A stretch of 64,000 nucleotides of DNA from Bog-532 sp965277615 (GTDB lineage Bacteria > Actinomycetota > Actinomycetes > Streptosporangiales > Streptosporangiaceae). This document shows positions 53,985 to 61,317 of this stretch, piece by piece. The stretch covers positions 558,001-622,000 of the forward strand of contig CBDIDG010000005.1 in NCBI GenBank assembly GCA_965277615.1. The letters run 5' to 3'. A program made the translations under genes and the position numbers. Below the pieces are notes generated by a model. It was not told the origin of the DNA, did no database searches, and worked only from the letters and a program-made list of their open reading frames with translations. Each line of letters starts with the position of its first letter. The stretch's first letter is position 1.

Positions 53985-54935
53985 GAGATGGACGCTCCAT
54001 AGCGCCGTCGCGGCGATGAGGATGGCCAGCATTCCCGCCGTGGCCGCGCCCTGGATCAGGGCACGGTGGTTCTTCGGAGCGTAGACGTACGCCGCCGTGA
54101 TCAGCGCGCCGGTGATCAGGCCACCGATGTGGTCCTGCCAAGCGATCCCGCTGACCACGAAGCCCAGGCCCAGGTTGATGGCGATCAGGAAGAGGATCCC
54201 CCGGCTGTCCAGGTGCAGCTTGCGTGCCACCACGAACCAGGCCCCGAACAGGCCGAAGACCGCACCGGAGGCGCCCAGCGCGGCCTGGTTCGGCGGGACC
54301 AGGTAGTAGAGGAAAACCCCGCCGCCGATCGCGCTGAGCAGGTAGACGGCCAGGAAGCGGAGGCGGCCCAGCATGTGCTCCAGCTGGGGCCCGACCACGA
54401 TCAGCGCCCACATGTTGAACACAATGTCGGCGAAGCCGAGGGTGCCACCGGACGGGGCTACGAAGGCCGACGTGAGCAGGCGGTACCACTGGCCTGCGCC
54501 CACCCCGATCGCGTTGCCGCGGCCATCGCCGGCGTAGCCGATCATCTCCAGGTTCGTGGCGATGCTGGGCCGGGCCAGCACAGCCAGGTAGAGCAGGACG
54601 TTGATGCCGACCAGCGACCAGGTGACGGCGGCCCCCGTCGTCACCCGGCCGCCGAACGCGGTCCTCGGCTGCCGCGCCCGCGGGCCCGCCTCGGGGCTGC
54701 GGCCGTGGACGCAGTCCAGGCACTGCTGCCCCACCGGGGCGGCCCGCAGGCAGTCCGGGCACGCGGGGCGCCCGCAGCGCGAGCATGAGACGTACGTCTC
54801 CCGGCCCGGGTGCCGGTAACAGGTCGGCACGCCTCCGGCACCTGACCTGCCGTCGGCCGGCCGGCCGGCTTCGAACCCGGTCCCAGGCCCGGCCTCGGGC
54901 CCGGTCTCAGGTTGCCCGGGAACGGGAGTGGTCAC
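53967..54935 (-). CDS. Rhomboid-family intramembrane serine protease
   Basis: 322 residues. The N-terminal zinc-ribbon/B-box-like part has CYRHPGRETYVSCSRCGRPACPDCL and QQCLDC. The rhomboid domain has six or more helices, with the catalytic Ser in GASGAVFGL (near 222) and His in WQDHIGGLITG (near 268). The cluster position next to crgA and ppiA is conserved in actinobacteria. The substrate is unknown. Confidence 0.92.
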   Translation of the reverse strand: MTTPVPGQPETGPEAGPGTGFEAGRPADGRSGAGGVPTCYRHPGRETYVSCSRCGRPACPDCLRAAPVGQQCLDCVHGRSPEAGPRARQPRTAFGGRVTTGAAVTWSLVGINVLLYLAVLARPSIATNLEMIGYAGDGRGNAIGVGAGQWYRLLTSAFVAPSGGTLGFADIVFNMWALIVVGPQLEHMLGRLRFLAVYLLSAIGGGVFLYYLVPPNQAALGASGAVFGLFGAWFVVARKLHLDSRGILFLIAINLGLGFVVSGIAWQDHIGGLITGALITAAYVYAPKNHRALIQGAATAGMLAILIAATALWSVHLGLPAF

Positions 54936-54945
54936 GGTTGGTGCC

Positions 54946-55470
<525 letters not shown>

Positions 55471-55675
55471 GCCGGGAATCCTCGCATAGCCGGCGACTGG
55501 GCCGGTTGACTTGTCCCTACGTTTTCCGCGAGCCGGCTTGGCCCGGCGCGCAGTTCCACGGTACAAGCAATATCGCGTGGTCGGCCGCCGGGCTCGGCAG
55601 GCCTATTGTGGTTAGAGGGTTGAGGTCGCTGGTCACGGGAACTGATGGACTCGAGATATAAGCAGGAGGTCAACT

Positions 55676-56353
55676 GTGTCGCTTATCAAGACGAAGAAGG
55701 CCAAGAACGCCGCGTCAAACGCCGCGTCGCAGGCCTCGGAGGCCGCGGCGGCGGCCAAGGACGCCGCTCGCAGCCGGGCCAAGGACACGGCGAGCCTGGC
55801 GCGCGACCGTGCGCAGGACGCCGCTGACCTAGCCAAATACCGGGCCCAGGACGCCGCGGTGGCGGCCCGCAGCAAGGCCCGCGACGCCGCGGCCCAGGTC
55901 GGGCCGAAGGCCAAGGACGTGGCCGCCCAGGTCACACCGAAGGCTAAGGACGTGGCCGCCCAGGTCAGCGCTCAGGTTGTGCCGGTCGGCAAGCAGGTCG
56001 CGGCGACAGCGGCCCAGACCGTCGAGCAGGGCGTTCGCGACGCTCGCGTATGGGCTGCGCCGAAGCTGGAGGATGCCGCAGCGGCGGTCACCGACACGGT
56101 GGCGCCCAAGGTGTCCGCCGCCCTCAAGGCCACGGCCAAGAAGGTCGACCCGCCCAAGAAGCGGCGGCTGCTGGGCTGGCCGGGTGCGGTCGGGCTGGTA
56201 GTGCTGGCCGCGGGTGGCGCGGCCGTGGCCATCGTGTTGCGCCGACGGCAGCCGCCGCCCCCGCCGCCCTACCCGGGCGAGGAGGCCGAGGACGCCGCGG
56301 ACACGGCCACCACCGTGGACGCCGAGGCTAACGGGCGGGTCAAGCAGCCCTAA
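55676..56353 (+). CDS. Ala-rich membrane-anchored protein
   Basis: 225 residues. Residues 1-150 are Ala/Lys/Asp-rich helical repeats of an 11-residue character (AKDAARSRAKDTASLARDRAQDAADLAKYRAQDAA), similar to LEA-like or apolipoprotein-like amphipathic helices. They are followed by a basic KKRRLLGWPGAVGLVVLAAGGAAVAIVLRRR helix and an acidic tail. AGGAGGT lies five bases before GTG 55676. It resembles DUF5324-type actinobacterial proteins. The function is unknown; a surface-coating or membrane-associated role is inference. Confidence 0.78.
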   Translation: MSLIKTKKAKNAASNAASQASEAAAAAKDAARSRAKDTASLARDRAQDAADLAKYRAQDAAVAARSKARDAAAQVGPKAKDVAAQVTPKAKDVAAQVSAQVVPVGKQVAATAAQTVEQGVRDARVWAAPKLEDAAAAVTDTVAPKVSAALKATAKKVDPPKKRRLLGWPGAVGLVVLAAGGAAVAIVLRRRQPPPPPPYPGEEAEDAADTATTVDAEANGRVKQP

Positions 56354-56774
56354 CCCCCCAGTGCAGCCCTAACCCCCAGTGGGGTCACTGCGCGATGCGG
56401 CGCACGGGCGCACGAGCGAAACGCTCGGTGCGCCGCGTCGCGTTTTGGCATTGCCCTAGCTGGCGTGCGTCGTACTGGCGTCCCCTGGCCCGGCGCTGTG
56501 CTGGCGTCCCCTGAGCCGGCGCCTCCTGGGCTGGCGTGACTTGGGCTGGCCTGCGCGGGGAGCGTCCAGCTGACCTGGCCGCCCCCGTACAGCCGACTTT
56601 ATTAAATATTTTAACAGGGCCTAACGGACTGGCGGCCGAGCGCGCCAGGGTTGCCGCGGACCGGCTGAGCGGCGGTGACGCCGGCCCGCGTGACGGGCGC
56701 CAGCGGGGTCAGGGAGTTCGGCAGCTGCAGCTGTATCCACCCGGCGTCATTCCGGGATTGCCGGGTGGTCCGGT
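56354..56774. other. Intergenic region with hairpins and an AT-rich island
   Basis: No gene is supported. After the Ala-rich protein gene there is a strong imperfect hairpin near 56391-56442 (GCGGCGCAC against GTGCGCCGC, with inner GAGCG-AAA-CGCTC), a likely terminator. Degenerate CTGGCGTCCCCTG-type repeats follow to about 56540. An AT-rich island (56597-56615, TTTATTAAATATTTTAA) then appears before the 48-bp palindrome. Confidence 0.5.
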
Positions 56775-56822
56775 TACCGTGTGCAAAAACTGTCATTGGG
56801 GCGACAGTTTTTGCACACGGTA
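56775..56822. repeat. 48-bp palindromic element, copy 2
   Basis: The 20-base arms are identical to those at 41858-41905, with an 8-base loop ATTGGGGC. The reverse complement of this loop (GCCCCAAT) matches 6 of 8 bases of the copy 1 loop, so the copies are in opposite orientation. It sits between convergent genes and supplies the stop codon region of the GntR gene. Confidence 0.9.
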
Positions 56823-57764
56823 TTTGACGAGCCTCCGGCACGGTCTTGGTCTTTCTCTCTGGCCCCAACCGTCACTTGGACCCGCAACCTCATCACCCGC
56901 GGCCTGGTAACCACCGCGAACCGGCAGGAGATGCGTCACTCCGTGGGCGGAGCAACGAGAGCGCGCTAAATCAGTGGGGTCGCCGGCTGGCGGGATGTCG
57001 ATGCCGTACTCCAGCACGACCCGGTCGGCCGGAATCACGATGTGGCGGCACACTTCCAGTACGTCGTCGCCGGAGATCAGGCGGCGGAGGACGGCAAACA
57101 CCGGCACTCCCTGACCCACCTGGAGGGTCTGGGCCTCGGGTTCGGTCGGCATCCGGGCACTGACCGATTCCTCGACCCGGGACACCGGATGGCCCAGGTA
57201 GGCCAGCTGGGCCAGCGTGCCCCCCGGCCACGGCTCGCGTGCCGGGTCCGCCACGGGGGTGCCCGCCACCAGCTCCAGCGGCAGAAAGTTGACGCTGATC
57301 TGCTCGGGCTCACCGCGGGCGTAGAACACGAAGTCCCGGCGCAGCAGGGCCGTGCCCGGCTCGGCCCCGAACAACGCGGCCAGTTCCTCGTCCGCCGCGA
57401 CCTCGGAATGCCGGGCCGTGAGCCGGTAGTCCCGCCAGCTCAGGGCGCGATCCTCGGTGAACGAGGTACCCGGGCCGCCCGCGTAACGCTCCCGCGCCTG
57501 GCGCGCGTCGACCGCGTAGCGTTCCATCGCCCGCCGCCGGACGACAGGACGGGCCCGCACCACCGTGCCGCCCCCGCGGCGCGTCTCGACCAGGCCCTCC
57601 TGCCGCAGCAGCGATACGGCGTGCCGGATGACGATCTCGGACACCCCGTAGAACCGGCGCAGTTCCTCCATCGTTGGCAGGCGCGCGCCCGGCGGATACT
57701 GGCCGGACTGAATCTGCTGACGCAGTTCATCCGACACAAGAAGGTAGGCGGGGCGTTCCTGCAC
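56793..57764 (-). CDS. GntR/HutC-family transcriptional regulator
   Basis: 323 residues. The N-terminal winged helix is LRQQIQSGQYPPGARLPTMEELRRFYGVSEIVIRHAVSLLRQEGLVETRRGGGTVV, and the C-terminal ligand-binding UTRA domain is about residues 95-255. The final 60 residues are not family-like, and the last nine (RVQKLSPQ region) are encoded by the 48-bp palindrome, so the C-terminus appears extended. GTG 57764 has GGAGG nine bases upstream. It is divergent from the small gene at 58.0 kb, a possible target. Confidence 0.85.
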   Translation of the reverse strand: MQERPAYLLVSDELRQQIQSGQYPPGARLPTMEELRRFYGVSEIVIRHAVSLLRQEGLVETRRGGGTVVRARPVVRRRAMERYAVDARQARERYAGGPGTSFTEDRALSWRDYRLTARHSEVAADEELAALFGAEPGTALLRRDFVFYARGEPEQISVNFLPLELVAGTPVADPAREPWPGGTLAQLAYLGHPVSRVEESVSARMPTEPEAQTLQVGQGVPVFAVLRRLISGDDVLEVCRHIVIPADRVVLEYGIDIPPAGDPTDLARSRCSAHGVTHLLPVRGGYQAAGDEVAGPSDGWGQRERPRPCRRLVKYRVQKLSPQ

Positions 57765-57845
57765 GGTCGTGCACCTCCGGGCCCAGACGTCCCCCCGGGA
57801 ACATTATGCGTTCAGCTTGACACGATCCGCAGCTCCCACCATTTT

Positions 57846-57851
57846 GTATAC
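57846..57851. promoter_or_regulatory. Candidate GntR operator half (GTATAC)
   Basis: The 6-base palindrome GTATAC lies in the divergent region, 82 bases upstream of the GntR start, in an otherwise GC-rich context (TTTTGTATACGG). HutC-type regulators favour GT-N-TA-N-AC sites. Weak evidence. Confidence 0.3.
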
Positions 57852-57998
57852 GGAAGTCACAGAGCGAATCCGCCCCATGTCATCCATGTGACATGTGTTA
57901 TGTCCGGGGCTGGTGGTGGCACTGACGTCGTCTTGACCGCCTGCTTGATCGGCGGCAGGCAGCCGGGTGGGGAAGCCGTGGTGCCGGAGGGAGCGGTC

Positions 57999-58223
57999 AT
58001 GTCAGGCGGGAAACAGGCGGCAGCGGAGCTGGAGGCACAGTTTCCCGGCTGGCACGTCTGGCCGAGCAGCGCGGGCCGCTGGTGGGCGACCCGGACCGGG
58101 ACCGTGCTCGACCGCGACGACCTCGGCGCAGGCCGGGTCATGACGATCGACGCGGACGACACCGAGACGCTGCGAGCTCAGCTGACGAGGCAATCCCGCC
58201 TCGATCAGGCTGCGCGGCAGTAG
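57999..58223 (+). CDS. Small protein divergent from the GntR regulator
   Basis: 74 residues, soluble, with AELEAQFPGWHVWPSSAGRWWATRTG and then DADDTETLRAQL. ATG 57999 has GGAGGGAG five bases upstream. The FPGW-x-VW...GRWWATR pattern is found in small actinobacterial proteins beside GntR or helix-turn-helix regulators. The function is unknown. Confidence 0.75.
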   Translation: MSGGKQAAAELEAQFPGWHVWPSSAGRWWATRTGTVLDRDDLGAGRVMTIDADDTETLRAQLTRQSRLDQAARQ

Positions 58224-58354
58224 AGGTGGGCCGACGGCGGGCTGCGGATCCCGGAGGGGGCGATCCGCGCCGGCCGCCCTGCCGCCGCCCTTCCTCACCC
58301 TGACGTTCCCCGGCCGGCCTGATCCGGTACGTTCGTTGCGTATCCGCGTCGATC

Positions 58355-60034
58355 TTGATCGGGCAGGCAGACAAGTTGAGCAGCGCGAACGGTGACGATC
58401 GGCTGGCCCGTCCGGCGCAGCACGACGCGCCCGTCGCCACCTCGATCCCACCCGGCGCCCGGGAACGCGGCCAGCCCGCCCCGGATCGGCTGCGGCTGAT
58501 CCTGGGCTGGGTCGCGGCGATCGGCATCGTGGCCTCGGTCGCGGTTATGGTGGCGGTCTCGCTGGCTGGCCCCAGCCTGTCGGTGGTCGCCATGCCCCGG
58601 CCTGCCGCCGGTCCCCCGTGGTGGATCTGGCTGCACCCGTCGGCCGCGCGGGTGACCTTTGCCCTGTGGGCCGCGGTAGCGGCCGGCGGCATCGGGGTCA
58701 TCGCCGCGCTGATGGCCGTGACTCGTGGAGCCCGTCCATCGGTCCGGGCCCTCGCGGCCTTCGCGGTGATCGTCGTCGGCCTGCTCACCGTGCTGCCGAC
58801 CGCGGGGTCGACCGACATCCTGGACTACGCGGCCAACGGCCGGATGGCCACGACCGGGCAGAGCCCGTACGTGACGACGCCGCTGCAGCTGAAGCAGTCC
58901 GGCGACCCGATCGGCCGCTGGATCCCGGCCACCTGGGAAACGAGCGTGTCGGTCTACGGCCCGGTGGCCACGGCCGAGGAATGGGCCGCCGCCGAGCTCG
59001 GTGGCACGTCGATGGCGCGGATCACGTTCTGGCTGAAGCTGTGGAACTCGATCGCGTTCGGCGTGGTGGTGCTGCTGCTGGACCGGACGCTTCGGTCGGA
59101 CCCGGCCCGCCGCCTGCGCGGGCACCTGCTGTGGACGGTCAACCCGCTGCTGCTGTGGGAGATCGTGGCCAGCGGGCACATCGACGGCCTGGCCGCCGCT
59201 TTCGGTCTGCTCGGGATCCTGCTGCTGCGCATCCGGACCGGCTCTGCCGACGAGAGGCCCGCGCTGACTCGCTTCCTGCTGGCCGGGCTGTGCATCGGGG
59301 TGGCGGCGGCGATCAAGATCCCGTACGCAGCCTTCGGCCTGGGCGTGATCTGGGCTGGCCTGGGCGGAGCAAACAGGGCCGGGCTGGGGGAAGTGGTCAG
59401 GGACTCGCGCCGGTCGGTCGCCCCGCTGGCCGCGGCGGCGGCCGGGTTCTTGGTCGTGCTGGCTCCGGTCTACGCGGTGGCGGGCCGGCCGGCCATCTCG
59501 GTCCTGGTCAACCGGGGTCCGGCCACGACCTGGGACACGATATACCAGATCTTCTACCGGCCGTTCGGCTACACCGCGTTCGGGGCCTTCCTGGTACCGC
59601 CCCACCTCACCGCCATCGCGGCGGTCGCGTTCCTGGCCGTCGCCATCCTGGCGTTCCTGCGCTTTCCTGACGGCACGCCACAGCTGCCCGCGCTCAGCCC
59701 GGCCCTGGCCCTCAGCCTGGCCTGGCTGCTGGTGTGGTCCTACCAGCGGCCCTGGTACGACGTGATGGCGATCTGCCTGCTGGCCGTGTACCCCGCGTCC
59801 CGGCTGGACTGGCTGGTTCTCGGGCGCCTGATCCTGACCGCGCCGGTCTACCTGCCCGGCGTCCCCGGCCCCATCCCGGTCTGGGTCAACGACGCCATCA
59901 ACGTCGTCGGCGAGGTCGTGTCGCCGTGGGCGCGGCTGCTGGCCGCCGTCGGTTTCATCGCGCTGTGCGTCGGCGGCTGGTGGGGCTGGCGCGACCGCCC
60001 TCCCAGTCAGGGTCTCCCCCGCGCGCTGATCTGA
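58355..60034 (+). CDS. MptB-like GT-C glycosyltransferase (second paralogue)
   Basis: About 559 residues, 12-13 transmembrane helices. The same landmarks as the gene at 23.8 kb are seen: GSTDILDYAANGRMATTGQSPYVT, VYGPVATAEEWAAAELGG, LWTVNPLLLWEIVASGHIDG and WSYQRPWYDVMAI. It is a polyprenol-phosphate-sugar-dependent mannosyltransferase candidate. It lacks the AT-rich-encoded loop of the other paralogue. The start is uncertain between TTG 58355 and TTG 58376, the latter with GGCAGG upstream. Confidence 0.82.
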   Translation: MIGQADKLSSANGDDRLARPAQHDAPVATSIPPGARERGQPAPDRLRLILGWVAAIGIVASVAVMVAVSLAGPSLSVVAMPRPAAGPPWWIWLHPSAARVTFALWAAVAAGGIGVIAALMAVTRGARPSVRALAAFAVIVVGLLTVLPTAGSTDILDYAANGRMATTGQSPYVTTPLQLKQSGDPIGRWIPATWETSVSVYGPVATAEEWAAAELGGTSMARITFWLKLWNSIAFGVVVLLLDRTLRSDPARRLRGHLLWTVNPLLLWEIVASGHIDGLAAAFGLLGILLLRIRTGSADERPALTRFLLAGLCIGVAAAIKIPYAAFGLGVIWAGLGGANRAGLGEVVRDSRRSVAPLAAAAAGFLVVLAPVYAVAGRPAISVLVNRGPATTWDTIYQIFYRPFGYTAFGAFLVPPHLTAIAAVAFLAVAILAFLRFPDGTPQLPALSPALALSLAWLLVWSYQRPWYDVMAICLLAVYPASRLDWLVLGRLILTAPVYLPGVPGPIPVWVNDAINVVGEVVSPWARLLAAVGFIALCVGGWWGWRDRPPSQGLPRALI

Positions 60035-60211
60035 CCGCCGCCGGCGCTGACCGGTGCTGGCCGGCCCCTGTCTGGAGGCCAGGTCTGAGAGGCTCTCCTG
60101 GGAGGCTCTGACCGGTTTCTGGCGAACCGCGCGGCTAAGGTATCCGTGAAATGAGCGGATGACTGTTTCTGCCGCACATTGCCCCCGAACGTTCCGGGAG
60201 CATCACACCCG

Positions 60212-61060
60212 ATGGCAACCGACCGGCCCACCGACGCCGGCGAGGCACCCAGCCCCGCCGATGATCCCGTGGGCTCGCCCGGTTCGCCGCCGGACGAGCC
60301 CCGTACCCGCGCCGAGCTGTACGCCGCCGGCCGCGCCGCGGATCGCGTACCCGACGTCCCCCGGGCCGCGGACGAGGCGCACACCACCGCCGACGGCGGC
60401 TGGGCCTGGAAGAGCCTCCGCCTCGACCCTCCCGCCAACCACGTCGCCGACCAGCAACTGGCCGCCCGCCGCAGCGCCGAAGGCCGTCATCCCGACGGAA
60501 CCTACGACGACCGCGGCCTCACGCCCGCCCTCCGCCGCGTCGAAGCCCAGCTCGGCCACGGCACCCTGATCCCCGACACCGAGAGATTCGCCTTGAAATC
60601 CCCCGACCGCTTCAAAGAAAAGCTAGCCAAGATGATGCGGACAGAACCCGATCGGCCCGCCGCCGATCTAGCCCGCGAAATCCACGACGGCATTCGTTAC
60701 ACCTACGTCATCGAATTTGAGCACTACAGCGCCGAGGTCGACGAGGCACGTCGGCTGCTGGGTGCGGAAGGCTACGACGAGACCGCGTTCAAGCCGAGCT
60801 GGTCCAGTGACGAGTACAAGGGCATCAACAGCCAATGGCGGGATACGGCCAGCGGCTATCGGTTCGAGGTTCAGTTCCATACTCAGGACAGCTGGGAAGC
60901 GAAGCAGAAGACCCACGATGCCTACGAAAAAATCGAGTCGCCCCAGACCTCGCCGGCTGATCGCGCCAACCTCCGCGATTACCAGCGACACGTCTCCGCT
61001 CAGGTCCCGATTCCACCGGCTGCCTTCGATTTCCGTCCGTTCAAAGAACAGGAAGAATAA
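60212..61060 (+). CDS. RelA/SpoT-fold (ToxSAS-like) pyrophosphokinase-domain protein
   Basis: 282 residues. The first 95 or so are Pro/Asp/Ala-rich and probably disordered. The C-terminal part follows the alarmone-synthetase order: ALKSPDRFKEKLAKMM (compare RxKSPxSxxxK), EIHDGIRYTYV (DxxGIR), WSSDEYKGINSQWRD (compare GYxSLH), FEVQFHTQDSWEAKQKTHDAYEK (compare EVQIRTxxxxxAExxHxxYK). It therefore probably transfers pyrophosphate to a nucleotide or RNA. No hydrolase, TGS or ACT domain is present. ATG 60212 is chosen. The stop abuts the ATG of the 84-residue partner, and a HerA-like ATPase follows, suggesting a toxin module (inference). Confidence 0.6.
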   Translation: MATDRPTDAGEAPSPADDPVGSPGSPPDEPRTRAELYAAGRAADRVPDVPRAADEAHTTADGGWAWKSLRLDPPANHVADQQLAARRSAEGRHPDGTYDDRGLTPALRRVEAQLGHGTLIPDTERFALKSPDRFKEKLAKMMRTEPDRPAADLAREIHDGIRYTYVIEFEHYSAEVDEARRLLGAEGYDETAFKPSWSSDEYKGINSQWRDTASGYRFEVQFHTQDSWEAKQKTHDAYEKIESPQTSPADRANLRDYQRHVSAQVPIPPAAFDFRPFKEQEE

Positions 61061-61315
61061 ATGGCCGAGCAGATCACCTACTTCGCGGTCGTCGGCACCG
61101 GCAGGACGGCGGCAGATCCCTCCGGGCTGGCCCGCCGCCGCCACACCGCCGATGGCCTGGTCGATGAGTCATTCACCCGTGAGTGCTCATGGCAATTCAC
61201 GAACGCCATCTACCAGGACGAGCGGGGTGAGAACTTCGGGCCCGATTTGGTGGAGATCAGCGCTGAGGAGGCGGCGGTGCTGGTGGAACGCTTTCGGCAG
61301 CGGTGGGCTGAGTAG
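61061..61315 (+). CDS. Small partner of the RelA/SpoT-fold protein (putative antitoxin/immunity)
   Basis: 84 residues, soluble, mildly acidic: ITYFAVVGTGRTAADPSGLARRR, SWQFTNAIYQDERG, LVEISAEEAAVLVERFRQRW. The start ATG directly follows the TAA of the preceding gene (TAAATG), with AGGAAG nearby. Small proteins of this pattern are found directly after polymorphic-toxin genes in actinobacteria, and its tight coupling fits an immunity or antitoxin role. This is inference from context; no known fold is assigned. Confidence 0.6.
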   Translation: MAEQITYFAVVGTGRTAADPSGLARRRHTADGLVDESFTRECSWQFTNAIYQDERGENFGPDLVEISAEEAAVLVERFRQRWAE

Positions 61316-61317
61316 CC

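Noticed and set aside
58295..59605. 436-residue minus-strand frame opposite the second MptB-like gene
   Set aside because: It is rich in Arg/Gln/Gly and lacks motifs, while the plus-strand frame has clear GT-C motifs and transmembrane periodicity.
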